A stretch of DNA of 64,000 bases from Planococcus sp. PAMC 21323 (GCF_000785555.1 NZ_CP009129.1:868001-932000), one strand, 5' to 3'; numbered from the stretch's first letter, positions 7,673-18,056 are shown. Numbers and translations: made by a program. Notes: generated by a model not told the origin, from the sequence alone.

Positions 7673-8452
7673 ATGTATGAAACAATCGAATTAACTAAGC
7701 GAGGGCGAATTGGCGAGTTGCTTTTAAATCGTCCAAACTCAATGAATGCCATGAATGGAAAAATGATGAAAGAGTTGGCAGATTGCTTTGAGTCGCTACA
7801 GCAAGATAGTACGATACAAGTGCTAATCATTAGAGGCGAAGGAAGAGCATTTTCAGCGGGTGGGGACATTAAAGAAATGATGGATCCGGAAAACCCAATG
7901 GACATTGATTTGGTGATGAAGGATGTTAGTCGTTTGGCAAAAGCGTTGTACACATTGCCTCAAATTACGATTGCTGTCATTCATGGCGCATCAGCAGGCC
8001 TTGCTTTTAGCATGGCATTAGCATGCGATCATGTAATAGCTGAAGAAAATAGCAAATTAGCGATGAACTTTATCGGCATCGGTTTAGTGCCGGATGGCGG
8101 AGGACATTTCTTTATGAAAGAGCGTGTAGGAGTACCAAAAGCAAAACAAATCATTTGGGCTGGTCAAACTTTAAAAGCACACGATGCACTTTCAAAAGGC
8201 TTGATCGAAGAGGTAACAGCTGAAGGACGTGGACTAGAGCATGCTGAAATATATGCTGCAGTCACCATTGCGTCGCCACTAAAAGCTAAACTCGCAACTA
8301 AACATATTCTTCATCAAACAAAAGTTGATGAACTCGTGCAAGTATTAGAAATGGAAGCCGCTGCACAATCTGCAATGAGAAAATCAGCAGATCATTTAGA
8401 AGGTATTCAAGCTTTTGTCGAAAAAAGAAAGCCTGACTTTAAAGGGCAATAA
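7673..8452 (+). CDS. yhaR: enoyl-CoA hydratase/isomerase family protein, YhaR-like
   Basis: A 259-residue crotonase-fold protein. The oxyanion-hole segments GRAFSAGGDIKEM and HGASAGLAFSMALACD are present. The two catalytic Glu positions of classical hydratases are not conserved; the second region reads GLVPDGGGHFF, whose Asp resembles PaaG-type isomerases. It is more likely an enoyl-CoA isomerase or related enzyme than a hydratase. ATG 7673 is chosen over GTG 7661; GAAGGGG lies 11 bases before it. Gene order (yheA, yhaR, yhaQP) matches B. subtilis apart from missing yhaX/hemZ. Confidence 0.8.
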   Translation: MYETIELTKRGRIGELLLNRPNSMNAMNGKMMKELADCFESLQQDSTIQVLIIRGEGRAFSAGGDIKEMMDPENPMDIDLVMKDVSRLAKALYTLPQITIAVIHGASAGLAFSMALACDHVIAEENSKLAMNFIGIGLVPDGGGHFFMKERVGVPKAKQIIWAGQTLKAHDALSKGLIEEVTAEGRGLEHAEIYAAVTIASPLKAKLATKHILHQTKVDELVQVLEMEAAAQSAMRKSADHLEGIQAFVEKRKPDFKGQ

Positions 8453-8486
8453 AAAGCATGGCGGGAGTTTTCCGCCATGCTTTTGA
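8452..8486. terminator. bidirectional terminator between yhaR and yhzD
   Basis: A 13-bp perfect stem (8452-8464 with 8472-8484) around a seven-base loop, with A-run and T-run flanks, lies between convergent genes. Confidence 0.88.
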
Positions 8487-8490
8487 CTGT

Positions 8491-8676
8491 CTATGAATGA
8501 AAAAGTAGAAGTTTGCCAGCAGGTGATGCTAAACGGTGAGTGAGGTTAATCATTTCTTTTTCTTCTAGCATCGCCTGTCCCTTATCGCGTGCTTCTTCAT
8601 CTGTTTCAGCGGTAAATGTTTCGTCCAATAGCTGTTTACCTGTCTTTTCAAATACAGTCAGTTTGTAAGTTCTCAA
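8491..8676 (-). CDS. yhzD: YhzD-like small protein
   Basis: A 61-residue protein: strand-helix-strand with YKLTVFEKTGKQLLDETFTAET, an acidic helix, and the ending ASPAGKLLLFHS. These features and the length recall the YhzD family (PF14120), of unknown function. The start is a TTG (MRTYKL) with AAGGA ten bases upstream; no in-frame ATG gives a sensible N-terminus. It faces yhaR across a shared terminator. Confidence 0.65.
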   Translation of the reverse strand: MRTYKLTVFEKTGKQLLDETFTAETDEEARDKGQAMLEEKEMINLTHRLASPAGKLLLFHS

Positions 8677-8800
8677 ATTGAGTCAATCCTTTCTGAATGG
8701 ATATTCATTTCAAGTATAAAGGGTTTCTTTTAAAAAGTCCTGTCATTTTGAAACATTTAAACAGATGTTTCGTAGTAGTAGAAAGAAAGGGGCGAATGAA

Positions 8801-9700
8801 ATGGCTTTGCATGTTGAACAAGTAACAAAAAGATTTGGTGATTTCACAGCAGTGGACAATCTTTCGCTGTCGATTGAAGAAGGGGGAATGCACGGGTTTC
8901 TTGGAGCAAACGGAGCTGGGAAAACGACTACATTTCGAATGATTTTAGGTTTATTAGACCCGACAGAAGGTTCAGTCCGTTGGAAAGGAAAGCCCATTAC
9001 ATATGCAAGTAGTCCAGAAATAGGTTACTTACCAGAAGAACGAGGACTTTATCCGAAAATGAAAGTCGAAGAGCAATTGGTTTATTTAGCACAATTGCGA
9101 AAAATGTCTAAAGGAGATGCGAAACGTGAAGCGGCCGCTTGGCTAGAGCGTTTTGAAGTGCCTCATTACGGACAGAAAAAAGTAGAAGAGTTATCAAAAG
9201 GCAATCAACAAAAAATACAATTGATTGCATCGCTTTTACATAAGCCATCTTTATTAATACTTGATGAACCATTTTCGGGACTAGATCCAGTCAACGTTGA
9301 AATGTTAAAGGAAGCTATTCTAGACTTTCAAAAGCAAGGAGCAACCATTGTTTTTTCTAGCCACCGTATGGATCACGTAGAAGAATTATGTGATGACATG
9401 AGCATTTTGGACCGTGGAAAAGTAGTGGTTGGTGGATCGATAAAAGATGTGAAACGCTCTTTTGGTAAACAAAATGTTCGTATAAATATGGACGCAGATC
9501 TTAGTCATTTAAGTGGAATTACAGGAGTTGATACCTTTACGAAAACAAAAGATGGCGCTGTTTTTCAGATAAGTGATGAACAGGTTGCACAACTATTATT
9601 GACTAGGGCAATGAAACTCGGGACACTTCGTCACTTTGCAGTAGAAGAACCTTCATTAGAAGAAATTTTCATCGCAAAGGTAGGGAGACGACATGCATAG
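8801..9700 (+). CDS. yhaQ: ABC transporter ATP-binding protein, YhaQ (NatA-like)
   Basis: A 299-residue ABC ATPase with Walker A GANGAGKTTT, signature LSKGNQQK, Walker B LLILDEP, and a C-terminal extension of about 80 residues seen in NatA/CcmA-type exporters. It pairs with the ABC-2 permease encoded next (8-base overlap). The substrate is unknown; the relative NatAB exports sodium. ATG 8801 is preferred over the upstream 8765 because GAAAGGGG lies eight bases before it. Confidence 0.88.
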   Translation: MALHVEQVTKRFGDFTAVDNLSLSIEEGGMHGFLGANGAGKTTTFRMILGLLDPTEGSVRWKGKPITYASSPEIGYLPEERGLYPKMKVEEQLVYLAQLRKMSKGDAKREAAAWLERFEVPHYGQKKVEELSKGNQQKIQLIASLLHKPSLLILDEPFSGLDPVNVEMLKEAILDFQKQGATIVFSSHRMDHVEELCDDMSILDRGKVVVGGSIKDVKRSFGKQNVRINMDADLSHLSGITGVDTFTKTKDGAVFQISDEQVAQLLLTRAMKLGTLRHFAVEEPSLEEIFIAKVGRRHA

Positions 9701-10943
9701 TTTTTGGATTATTTTTAAGCAAGCGTTTATAACTAAGGCCAGAACAAAATCATTTCTTATTACAACGAGTATTGTTGTCGCCGCCTTTTTCTTACTAGCA
9801 AATATTTCGAATATCATCGCAATTTTTGATGGAGATGAAAATGAAGAAAACACCTTGCATGTAGTTAGTGAAAATCCCGCGTTGCTGGAAAATTTACAAG
9901 CGCAATTAGCATTGACGAATAGTGAAATAGAAGCTGTGCCAACATATTTAACAGAAGCAGAATTACAAAAAAGTATTACAGAAGGCTCTATTGATGATTA
10001 TTTAGTGTTAATGCTGGACGAACAATTAACCGCTCGCTACGTATCCGAATCTGCCAATGAAATGGGCGGAGGGGCTGAAATTGAAAATGCTGTCCAAGCA
10101 ATACATACAGCTATTACTGCCGAATCACTCGGACTAGATGACAACCAGGTGGTGCAGTTATTTAAGCCCGTTGAATTTGAACGGCAAGCTATTTCCGAAT
10201 CTTCTAAATCACAAGAAGAGCTGAGTCAGGCAAGAGGGCTTGTATATGTATTGATTATGTTAATTTATGTCGCGGTAATTTATTATCCGAACATGATCGC
10301 CATGGAAGTAGCAACGGAAAAATCATCTCGCGTTATGGAAATTTTAATATCAAGTGTGTCACCTGTTAAGCATATGTTTGCTAAAATTGCAGGCATCGGC
10401 AGTCTAGGTATTTTGCAGATGATGATTTTCGGAATGGCGGGTTATTTTGCCATTCAATCAGCCGGTACGGATTTGACTGAAGGGGTATTTAGCGTCATGG
10501 GTTTTTCTGAAGTGAAAATTAGTACATTCTTGTTTGCGATACTCTTTTTCTTACTCGGTTATTTCCTCTATGCGGTACTCGCGGCATTGCTCGGATCGTT
10601 GGTAAGTCGCACAGAAGATGTGCAGCAACTCATGTTACCTATGATGATTTTAATTATTATTGGATCATTGATCGCTTTCTCAGGAATATCCGTGCCAGAA
10701 GCTAGTTACGTCACCATTTCATCCTACATTCCGTTTTTTGCCCCATTAGTGATGTTTTTGCGGGTAGGCATGCTCGATTTGCCATTATGGGAGCCGCTAT
10801 TGTCAATTGGGATTATGCTCGTGACCATTGGTATTCTGGGCTGGTTCGGTGCAAGGGTTTACCGTGGAGGCGTATTAATGTACGGTTCTTCACAATCATT
10901 AAAAGATATTCGTAAAGCCATTCATTTAGGCAATAAAAAATAA
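9693..10943 (+). CDS. yhaP: ABC-2 type permease, YhaP (NatB-like)
   Basis: A 416-residue membrane protein with one N-terminal helix (about residues 20-40), a large external domain to about residue 180, and a block of about five further helices. This is the NatB/YhaP layout. The motif EVATEKSSRVMEILISSVSP is typical of the ABC-2 permease family (PF12698). It overlaps yhaQ by eight bases, indicating translational coupling, and the operon ends at the following hairpin. Confidence 0.88.
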   Translation: MHSFWIIFKQAFITKARTKSFLITTSIVVAAFFLLANISNIIAIFDGDENEENTLHVVSENPALLENLQAQLALTNSEIEAVPTYLTEAELQKSITEGSIDDYLVLMLDEQLTARYVSESANEMGGGAEIENAVQAIHTAITAESLGLDDNQVVQLFKPVEFERQAISESSKSQEELSQARGLVYVLIMLIYVAVIYYPNMIAMEVATEKSSRVMEILISSVSPVKHMFAKIAGIGSLGILQMMIFGMAGYFAIQSAGTDLTEGVFSVMGFSEVKISTFLFAILFFLLGYFLYAVLAALLGSLVSRTEDVQQLMLPMMILIIIGSLIAFSGISVPEASYVTISSYIPFFAPLVMFLRVGMLDLPLWEPLLSIGIMLVTIGILGWFGARVYRGGVLMYGSSQSLKDIRKAIHLGNKK

Positions 10944-10964
10944 AAAAATTCGTTCGAACTATTC

Positions 10965-11000
10965 AACTGTTTGCAGGAAACTTTCTGCAAACAGTTTTTT
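10965..11000 (+). terminator. terminator of yhaQP
   Basis: A 12-bp perfect stem (10965-10976 with 10985-10996), eight-base loop and T-run. Confidence 0.88.
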
Positions 11001-11059
11001 AAAAGGCACGCTCATGGTAAAATAGGAACAAATATTCGGTAGTTAGAAGGGGATTATTT

Positions 11060-12277
11060 ATGGAGTCGATTCGATTTATCCACACAGCAGATTTGCATTT
11101 GGGAAGCCCTTTTATCGGTATGAAGGATTTGCAAAAAGAGCAATGGAAAAAATTAAAAGATAGCACATTAGCAGCATTTGATCGATTGATTCAATATGCT
11201 TTAAAAACCAATCCGGATTTTGTCTGTATTGTGGGCGATATTTATGATGGAGAAGATCGTAATATTCGGGCTCAAGCTCGTTTTCAAAAAGGAATGGAAC
11301 AACTCGCAGAGAGAAATATTCCCGTCGTTATATGCTTCGGCAACCATGATCATTTGAGCGGTAATTGGACGCGCTTTGAACTTCCGAAAAACGTGCATGT
11401 GTTTGATAAAGCGGTTTCTCAGTTCACTCTAAATACAACTGCGGGTCCAGTTATTTTTACTGGCTTTAGTTATGGTAAGCGTCATGTGAGCGAATCCATG
11501 GTAGAACATTATCCAGTCGCACAAAAACTAGAATGCTATCACGTCGGCCTTCTTCATGGCAGTCTTGAAGGAGACGCGACACACGCTGTTTATGCGCCTT
11601 TTAAAAAAGAACAGCTAGTTAGCAAGCAATATGATTATTGGGCGTTAGGGCATATCCACAAGCGTCAAGAGCTCTCTTTAGAGCCAGCCATGGTTTACCC
11701 TGGAAACATTCAAGGGCGCCATCGGAAAGAATCCGGTGAAAAAGGCTTTTACGAAGTTACATTATCAAAAGAAGCGACACATTTGGATTTTGTTCCGACT
11801 TCTGTTGTTCAATTCGATCAAGTTGCGATCTCTGGTCAAGGCGTTGTTCATATGAACGAATTGATTGAGCTTTGTCAAAAACAACTAAACTTATTGAGTG
11901 ACACTGCTGGAGCGATGATTATTGAATTGGTATTCACAGAATTAGACCAAGATAGTTTCGCGCTACTTGCTGAAATTCCAGAAAGTGAATTATTGGAGAT
12001 GCTTCGGGAGTCCTTAGAGGATTTAGATTCATTTGTTTGGATACAAGGGGTGCATTTGCAGCAAATCGAGCAAGATGCTGAGCTCTCTCCGTTAGGTGTA
12101 ACATTGATCGATACAATGGAAAGCTGGAGAACAGACGATTGGAAAGTAGTGCTTCAGGATTTGTATCGACATCCAAAAAGTAGCCGTTTTTTAGAAGCAG
12201 TAGAAGAGCAAACGATTCAAGAGCTTCAACTAGCAGCTGCCCAAAAAATCCGGCGCACGATGCAGGAGGGAGAGTGA
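11060..12277 (+). CDS. yhaO: SbcD/Mre11-like DNA repair exonuclease, YhaO
   Basis: A 405-residue calcineurin-like metallophosphoesterase. Metal-binding motifs appear in order: HTADLHLG (near residue 8), GDIYDGE, FGNHDH, GLLHGS and LGHIHKRQ. Together with the ATPase encoded next it forms an Mre11-Rad50 (SbcDC)-like pair that probably processes DNA ends. The gene starts a three-gene operon (yhaO-yhaN-yhaM); the next gene begins four bases after its stop. The C-terminal half is poorly conserved and helical. Confidence 0.9.
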   Translation: MESIRFIHTADLHLGSPFIGMKDLQKEQWKKLKDSTLAAFDRLIQYALKTNPDFVCIVGDIYDGEDRNIRAQARFQKGMEQLAERNIPVVICFGNHDHLSGNWTRFELPKNVHVFDKAVSQFTLNTTAGPVIFTGFSYGKRHVSESMVEHYPVAQKLECYHVGLLHGSLEGDATHAVYAPFKKEQLVSKQYDYWALGHIHKRQELSLEPAMVYPGNIQGRHRKESGEKGFYEVTLSKEATHLDFVPTSVVQFDQVAISGQGVVHMNELIELCQKQLNLLSDTAGAMIIELVFTELDQDSFALLAEIPESELLEMLRESLEDLDSFVWIQGVHLQQIEQDAELSPLGVTLIDTMESWRTDDWKVVLQDLYRHPKSSRFLEAVEEQTIQELQLAAAQKIRRTMQEGE

Positions 12278-12281
12278 TGGC

Positions 12282-15122
12282 ATGAAAATCGAAAAATTAG
12301 TAATCTATGGATTTGGAAAGCATGAAAATCGTACCATCGAATTAGGAAAACAAATGATTTTGTTTTATGGACCGAATGAAGCTGGAAAAACGACAGTTCA
12401 GCAATTTATTATTCAAGTTCTTTTTGGGTTTCCAGCACGCAATCAAACGCAATTGCGCTATGAGCCAAAAAATGGTGGTAAATATGGTGGTCAAATTTAT
12501 TTAACTGACCCGCAATACGGTAAGCTAGTCATTGAGCGGATACAAGGAAAGTCGGCTGGGGATGTGACGGTGACTTTTGAAGACGGGCGAAGAGGTGGCG
12601 AAGCTGAGCTAAAGCAAATCGTGCGAAATTACGACCGGGCTTCTTTTGAAGCGGTTTTTTCGTTTTCGATACATGAATTGCAAGGACTTGATCAGCTTAG
12701 TGAAACTGAACTGAGTCGTACGCTGCTTGCTTCAGGGACAACGGGGATTGATGCATTAACACATTTAGAAAGTCAGCTAGAAAAGCAAATGGCTGAACTG
12801 TTTAAAAAAAGCGGACGCAAGCCGCAATTAAATGCTTTGGCAGAAGAACTTCGTGAAATGGAAGTTCGGCTAAAAGACTATAGGCAACGCGCCGAACTTT
12901 ATAGTCCATCAATCGAGCGTTTACAGGCTATTGAGAAACGCTTACAGGCTATTGAAGAAAAAGAAATACAAATGGACCAGCGGCTGAAAGAAATCAGTAA
13001 ATGGCAACAAGCCGCTCCATTACTAGCAAATCAATCGACATTGATTGAGCAATTAAACAAATTGGCAATCACCCAATTTCCTGCAGAAGGCAGACGACAG
13101 ATGGACCGTTTAGAAGACAAGCTGACACAAAGCAAAGCAGATATGGATTATTTGACGAAGCAGCTTGATCGTTTAACAGATCCTGCCCGTGTGGATTCTA
13201 TGGATTTTATTGAAAATTTATTGAATCGTGAATCTGATTGGCATCAATTAAACGTTCAATTGCTGCAGAAACAAAATGAAGCAATCGAGTTAACTGAAGA
13301 ATGTGAAGAATTATTATCACTTCTCGGACTTACTGAACAACAAGCGATGGATATAGATGTTTCGTTAAGCCAAGAAGAGCAGCTAGCAGAGCGCTTAAAA
13401 GAGTTAGATATAGAAGAAGAAAATCAACGGTTTAATCAGCGAAGTTTACAAGAAGAAAAAGATAATCTGTTACGTGCAGAACAAAATCTAGCTAACTTTC
13501 TAGCGCAGGAACCAACCGAGAAAGAACGATTGGCTGCAGAAGAGTGGCTGAAAGCTTCCGCTCAGCTAGCAGAAGCAAAAGCCGCATCTACCTTTCAAAA
13601 AGGTAGTTCAGATCAAGACCGACTTGTTAAATTCGCGTTAGTAGGTATTGGATTAACCGTTGCAGCTTACGGCTTTATGCAATCTGCTATTTTACTTATT
13701 GTAGTTGGATTAGTAGCAATGGGCGCAGGTCTATGGATTTTCATGAAAACGACAAAATCCAGTGAGTTGTCAAACGATTATTCTGAGGTTCTAAAAAAAT
13801 ATGAGGGCAAAGAACCAGAGTATGAAAGGATAGTAAAAAAAGTTGCGGAGTTTGACTTGCAACTAGATGTACTAATGAACAATATTGAGACAAGCAAAAA
13901 GAATATAGCTAGATACTCATCCATCAAGTCAAGTTCTCAAGCTGAAAAAGCGTATCAGCAACTTTTACTTGAAATTGGTTTAAGCCCAACTGTTCGACGT
14001 ACGATGGCAATGGAGCTTTTTGAGAAGTTGCGCAAAGTTCATGCATCTTCTTCACGTCTAGTACGCATTAATGACGAAATAGAGCAAATCAAATCTCGAC
14101 AGCAAGAGTGGGTAGACAAAGCACAACAAGCATGTAAAAAAGAAATCGCAAATGAAGGTTTGATTGCTTCATTGCGTTCAGAGCTATCGAATCGAAAGCA
14201 ACAACAAGAACACTGGCACAAAGTAAAAAATGAACAATCTAATTTGCAAGAAAAATATGAGCAGCTGGTAGCATTCCAAAATCAACTTGAAAAAGAACAA
14301 CAAACTTTAATGAAATATGCTCAGGCGGAAGAAGTTTTTGATTTTTACCGGTTGGCTGATGAGTGGGACAAAAAGCAGGAAATGGAACGAGCACTCGAAT
14401 TGACACAAGAACAATTACACGCGATTGGGAACGTGGAACTCCGTCCAACCTGGGAGCCTGAAGATGCACAGCAAGCGATCGAACAAATTCAAGTAGAGTT
14501 AAACCAGTTAAAAGCGGAGCGAAATGAGCTGTTGAAAGAACAAGCAGACAAGCAGCAATTAACACAAATGTTAGTGACTGATACTTCGTATGAAGAAGAG
14601 CTGCAACAATTTGAAGAAAAAAAAGCAAGTTTTGTTAATTTAGCGAAACAGTGGTCAGTCAACAAAGCGGTTGTCGAGGCAATCAACCAAACAATGAATG
14701 AACTTAAAGAGAAAAAGCTTCCTACTGTATTGGCCAACGCCCAACGTTATTTTACTAAATTAACAAATGGTGCTTACCATGGACTGAATATGAATCAAGT
14801 AGGTTATTTTGAAGCGAAGCGCCACGATGGCACTTATTTCCCGATTTCGGAACTAAGTCAAGCGACAAAAGAACAAGCCTATTTGGCTTTAAGATTGTCG
14901 TTAGCCGTTTCAATGAAAAAAAGTCATCCGTTTCCAATCATTATGGACGATGCTTTTGTTCATTTTGATCGCAGTCGGTTGCAGCAAATGATAAACTTAG
15001 TGAAAGAGTTGCAGGTAGAGCATCAATTTATTTACTTTACATGCCACGAAGATATGCAACAGGCTTGGCCAAATGTACAAATCATTCAATTGGCTAATAC
15101 CGAAAGGAGCGTTCATTCATGA
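12282..15122 (+). CDS. yhaN: SbcC/Rad50-like ATPase with internal membrane hairpin, YhaN
   Basis: A 946-residue split ABC-type ATPase. The N-terminal part has Walker [10 protein letters not shown] (about residue 30). Two long coiled-coil blocks follow, interrupted at about residues 448-490 by two adjacent hydrophobic segments ([15 protein letters not shown] and [18 protein letters not shown]). The C-terminal part has Walker [13 protein letters not shown]. The hairpin replaces the zinc hook or hinge of soluble Rad50/SbcC, so the ATPase is probably tethered to the membrane. It is translationally linked to yhaO and overlaps yhaM by four bases. Confidence 0.9.
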   Translation: MKIEKLVIYGFGKHENRTIELGKQMILFYGPNEAGKTTVQQFIIQVLFGFPARNQTQLRYEPKNGGKYGGQIYLTDPQYGKLVIERIQGKSAGDVTVTFEDGRRGGEAELKQIVRNYDRASFEAVFSFSIHELQGLDQLSETELSRTLLASGTTGIDALTHLESQLEKQMAELFKKSGRKPQLNALAEELREMEVRLKDYRQRAELYSPSIERLQAIEKRLQAIEEKEIQMDQRLKEISKWQQAAPLLANQSTLIEQLNKLAITQFPAEGRRQMDRLEDKLTQSKADMDYLTKQLDRLTDPARVDSMDFIENLLNRESDWHQLNVQLLQKQNEAIELTEECEELLSLLGLTEQQAMDIDVSLSQEEQLAERLKELDIEEENQRFNQRSLQEEKDNLLRAEQNLANFLAQEPTEKERLAAEEWLKASAQLAEAKAASTFQKGSSDQDRLVKFALVGIGLTVAAYGFMQSAILLIVVGLVAMGAGLWIFMKTTKSSELSNDYSEVLKKYEGKEPEYERIVKKVAEFDLQLDVLMNNIETSKKNIARYSSIKSSSQAEKAYQQLLLEIGLSPTVRRTMAMELFEKLRKVHASSSRLVRINDEIEQIKSRQQEWVDKAQQACKKEIANEGLIASLRSELSNRKQQQEHWHKVKNEQSNLQEKYEQLVAFQNQLEKEQQTLMKYAQAEEVFDFYRLADEWDKKQEMERALELTQEQLHAIGNVELRPTWEPEDAQQAIEQIQVELNQLKAERNELLKEQADKQQLTQMLVTDTSYEEELQQFEEKKASFVNLAKQWSVNKAVVEAINQTMNELKEKKLPTVLANAQRYFTKLTNGAYHGLNMNQVGYFEAKRHDGTYFPISELSQATKEQAYLALRLSLAVSMKKSHPFPIIMDDAFVHFDRSRLQQMINLVKELQVEHQFIYFTCHEDMQQAWPNVQIIQLANTERSVHS

Positions 15123-16057
15123 CCAAAGAAATTACACAGTACGCAGTTGGAGAAACGGTCGATGTTTTCTTGCTGATCAAGCAATCAGTTAAAGGAGTCA
15201 CAACTACTGGAAATCCATTTATCTCGCTCGTGTTACAAGATAAGAGTGGAGATATTGAAGCGAAGTTATGGGATACAAAAGATGAGCAGGAAAAAATATT
15301 CGCTGCAGAAACCATTGTCCGTGTTGGTGGAGAAATTCACAACTACCGTGGGAAAAACCAATTGCGTATAAAAAGCATTCGCCCAGCAAAACCAGAAGAA
15401 AATCAATCAATCTCTGATTTGTTGCCTTCTTCCGAAAAATCAGCAGATGAATTGCTTGAAGAAGTTATGAAGTATTTGTTTGAAATGGAAAACCCTCAAA
15501 TTCAGCGAATCACTCGCTTTATGCTAAAAAAATACCAACAACAATTTTTAACGTATCCAGCAGCAACACGTAATCACCATGATTATGTGTCAGGACTAGC
15601 AGATCACGTTGTATCAATGCTGAAATTAGGAAAGGCCTTAACTGAGATTTATCCAGGGCTTAACAAAGATTTATTATTTGCAGGAATCATCTTACACGAT
15701 ATCGGAAAAGTCATCGAACTTTCTGGACCTATCGCCACAACTTATACGGTTGAAGGCAATTTAATAGGACATATCTCGATTATGGTTACGGAAGTTGCAA
15801 AAGCAGCTGAAGAGCTAGAGATTGAAGGGGAAGAAGTCATGCTCTTACAACATATTATCCTTTCACATCATGGCAAAGAAGAGTGGGGCAGCCCGAAAAA
15901 GCCAATGCTCAAAGAAGCCGAAATGCTGCATTACATCGATAACATAGATGCCAAGATGATGATGTTGGACCGTGTACTTGGCAAAACAAAAGAAGGCGAG
16001 TTCTCGGAACGCGTTTTTGCTTTAGACAATCGTTCATTTTATAAACCAAAAATTTAA
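15119..16057 (+). CDS. yhaM: 3'-5' exoribonuclease YhaM
   Basis: A 312-residue protein with an N-terminal OB-fold (about residues 15-95: VDVFLLIKQ...[12 protein letters not shown]) and an HD phosphohydrolase domain. Metal ligands are visible in [13 protein letters not shown] (about 150), HDIGK (about 193) and [10 protein letters not shown]. YhaM trims RNA and single-stranded DNA from the 3' end. The ATGA overlap with yhaN and the terminator after it make this the last gene of the yhaONM operon. Confidence 0.92.
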   Translation: MTKEITQYAVGETVDVFLLIKQSVKGVTTTGNPFISLVLQDKSGDIEAKLWDTKDEQEKIFAAETIVRVGGEIHNYRGKNQLRIKSIRPAKPEENQSISDLLPSSEKSADELLEEVMKYLFEMENPQIQRITRFMLKKYQQQFLTYPAATRNHHDYVSGLADHVVSMLKLGKALTEIYPGLNKDLLFAGIILHDIGKVIELSGPIATTYTVEGNLIGHISIMVTEVAKAAEELEIEGEEVMLLQHIILSHHGKEEWGSPKKPMLKEAEMLHYIDNIDAKMMMLDRVLGKTKEGEFSERVFALDNRSFYKPKI

Positions 16058-16070
16058 TAAGGATTTAACG

Positions 16071-16110
16071 AAAAAGCCGAGAAGAATAGACTATTCTTCT
16101 TGGCTTTTTC
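16071..16110 (+). terminator. terminator of the yhaO-yhaN-yhaM operon
   Basis: AAAAAGCC pairs with GGCTTTTT and GAAGAATAG with CTATTCTTC, separated by a two-base internal mismatch, giving a stem ending in Ts. Confidence 0.85.
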
Positions 16111-16114
16111 ACAT

Positions 16115-16165
16115 GAAAAAACCGCCTCAACAAGTTATGAAAATAACTATTGAGACGGATATTTT
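16115..16165 (-). terminator. terminator of prsA
   Basis: Read on the minus strand, CCGTCTCAATAG pairs imperfectly with TTGTTGAGGCGG and is followed by six Ts. It lies directly after the prsA stop. Confidence 0.6.
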
Positions 16166-16166
16166 T

Positions 16167-17057
16167 TTATTCAGCTGGAACTTTTGGTGTTTCTGGATTT
16201 AAAATATCATCCAATGCACCTTCAAGATCTTTGTCTTTAATTTCAACATTGGCTTCTTTCATCAAATCAGCAACTTTTGGAAGTAAAGTAGTTTGATCTG
16301 CTTTTGAAAGTGCGATTTCTGTGCGTAGCTCTTCTTTTTGATCTTCTAGAGCAGGCTGGTCTTCAATTTGACGTTTCTCAAGAACTTGAATGATATGAAA
16401 GCCGTATTCTGAAGCGATAGGCTCACTAATCTCATCGACTTCAAGTCCGTAAGCTGCTTCTTCAAACTCAGGAACCATTGCTCCTGGTCCGAACCAATCA
16501 ACATTACCGCCGTTTGCAGCAGAACCTGTATCTGTTGAGTTTTCTTCAGCTAGTTTCGCGAAATCGCCGCCTTCATCTAATTGCTTTTTAAGTGACGTAG
16601 CAGTTTCTTCATCAGCTACAAGAATGTGACGAGCATTTAACTCAGTACCTTGACGGTCATAGTAATCCTGTATTTCTTGATCAGATACTTCTATACCTTC
16701 AGTTAAAGCTTTTTCTTGCAACAAGTTTAAGCGAATTACTTTTTTGTAGCTTTCTTCTGTTTGATTGTTTTGAGTAAGAAACTGATCAAACTCTTCGCCA
16801 AGTTCTTCTTTGTTGCTGTCGTATTCAGCGTCTACTTCTTTGTCTGTGACTTCATACTTGTCAGCAAGCACCTTTTCAATTAGTAAAATTTGAATCGCTT
16901 GTTCGCCAATTGATGTTTTCATTTCTTCATAAAGTTCATTTTTTGTAATATCGCCAACATCAGAAGTGACGATAGCTTTTTCGTCACCGCTGTCGCTACA
17001 AGCCGATAAAGTTAGTACAGATGCTGCTAAAGTAAATGTTAAAAAGGATTTTTTCAT
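16167..17057 (-). CDS. prsA: foldase lipoprotein PrsA (peptidyl-prolyl isomerase)
   Basis: A 296-residue exported lipoprotein that helps fold secreted proteins at the membrane-wall interface. The signal peptide [20 protein letters not shown] ends in a lipobox (LSAC), with Cys20 as the lipidated residue. A parvulin/PpiC domain spans about residues 137-228 ([11 protein letters not shown]...[16 protein letters not shown]...YGFHIIQV), flanked by SurA-like helical parts. ATG 17057 has GGGAG eight bases upstream; the frame runs open five codons further. Its neighbours scoC and yhaH are as in B. subtilis. Confidence 0.93.
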   Translation of the reverse strand: MKKSFLTFTLAASVLTLSACSDSGDEKAIVTSDVGDITKNELYEEMKTSIGEQAIQILLIEKVLADKYEVTDKEVDAEYDSNKEELGEEFDQFLTQNNQTEESYKKVIRLNLLQEKALTEGIEVSDQEIQDYYDRQGTELNARHILVADEETATSLKKQLDEGGDFAKLAEENSTDTGSAANGGNVDWFGPGAMVPEFEEAAYGLEVDEISEPIASEYGFHIIQVLEKRQIEDQPALEDQKEELRTEIALSKADQTTLLPKVADLMKEANVEIKDKDLEGALDDILNPETPKVPAE

Positions 17058-17130
17058 TAGATTCGCTCCCAACTTTCTATGTATGTGCAGTAGTTACTAT
17101 ACTATAAATATAATGTAATGTGCAAAGTTC

Positions 17131-17161
17131 CTAAAAAAATACACTTGCCAGAAGGCAAGTG
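17131..17161 (-). terminator. terminator of the small membrane protein gene
   Basis: CACTTGCC and GGCAAGTG form an 8-bp stem with a four-base loop, followed on the minus strand by a T-run. Confidence 0.8.
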
Positions 17162-17163
17162 AT

Positions 17164-17349
17164 TTAAGGTGTAAATTCTACGCCTACATACAACGATACC
17201 AGTAGTATTGTAATTAATATGTTAATTGTCCGGAATATTTTTTGGTGATTTTCTTCCGGAATTTCTCTAGAAGTGACTAATGCCAATGTCATCCGGTTAA
17301 TCTGAAAAAGATAAAACACGGAGAACATAACGATAAACGCGATAATCAT
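17164..17349 (-). CDS. small two-helix membrane protein, function unknown
   Basis: A 61-residue protein with two hydrophobic segments (IIAFIVMFSVFYLFQI and INILITILLVSLYVGVEF) joined by a polar loop (TSREIPEENHQKIFR), so both ends probably face the same side. A strong GGGGAGG ribosome binding site and a dedicated downstream terminator support it as a real gene. I do not recognise the family. B. subtilis has the unrelated small yhaL near this position. Confidence 0.7.
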   Translation of the reverse strand: MIIAFIVMFSVFYLFQINRMTLALVTSREIPEENHQKIFRTINILITILLVSLYVGVEFTP

Positions 17350-17410
17350 GAATTTCCTCCCCTCTAACTTTACTTCCTAGTATAACAAAAAAGGGAAGAA
17401 AAAGCAGATA

Positions 17411-17956
17411 TCAGCTCATCACTGGTGGCACAAGAATTTCAAATCCGGTTTCTGTTTCTTCTATTAACGCGTATTTAGGCGAACGCGCTAGGTTCCGAAG
17501 ATAGATGATGTCGGTTAAGCATAGTGCGCAATGATATGCCAGCAGCATAGCAAAATAATGGCTGAAAGCTGGAAACGTAAGACTTAATGTCACTAGAGCA
17601 GTATTTAATACGAAGAACGGTGTAGCTAGTGACAATAGAAAACGAATTTTTGGAACCGGTTCATTGATATGAAGTGAGATAGAAGGACAGACCTTCATTT
17701 GTTTACGAATAATAAATTTTAGTGATTTATGACAACCGATTAACGGTAAAAAATGCAATAGCTTATGAACTGGGTAGATTCCGAGTAAGGCTAAGATAAA
17801 AAATAGAAAATACTGATCGGATAAGGGAGTGGCATAAATGATTGTAAGCCCGATATAGGCAGTCATAAACACAGCGATTCCAAAAAGTGCAGAAATCATA
17901 AAAAGCCGGTCAAATCCATATTGTTTTTTTAAGTTAATTGTTTTCCAGCAGTGCAT
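17411..17956 (-). CDS. DUF3267 family membrane protein
   Basis: A 181-residue integral membrane protein with about four helices. DUF3267 proteins are zincin-like membrane proteins, but the HExxH-type position here reads HKLLH, so the catalytic Glu is absent. My recollection is that relatives near hpr/prsA share this form, so a non-proteolytic role is likely. ATG 17956 (MHCWKTINLKKQYG) with AGGGGAT upstream is preferred over starts at 17983 and 18028. It lies between a small membrane protein gene and scoC. Confidence 0.7.
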   Translation of the reverse strand: MHCWKTINLKKQYGFDRLFMISALFGIAVFMTAYIGLTIIYATPLSDQYFLFFILALLGIYPVHKLLHFLPLIGCHKSLKFIIRKQMKVCPSISLHINEPVPKIRFLLSLATPFFVLNTALVTLSLTFPAFSHYFAMLLAYHCALCLTDIIYLRNLARSPKYALIEETETGFEILVPPVMS

Positions 17957-18056
17957 ATGTGCATCCCCTAATACTAAATTCATTTTTGATTCGCTACATA
18001 CAATACAATGAATTATAAGGAAATGCAACCATAATTTTTTATTTACAAAATACTTA

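Noticed and set aside
14239..14628. Antisense ORF of 129 codons within yhaN
   Set aside because: Shadow of the coiled-coil coding region; no RBS and no family resemblance.
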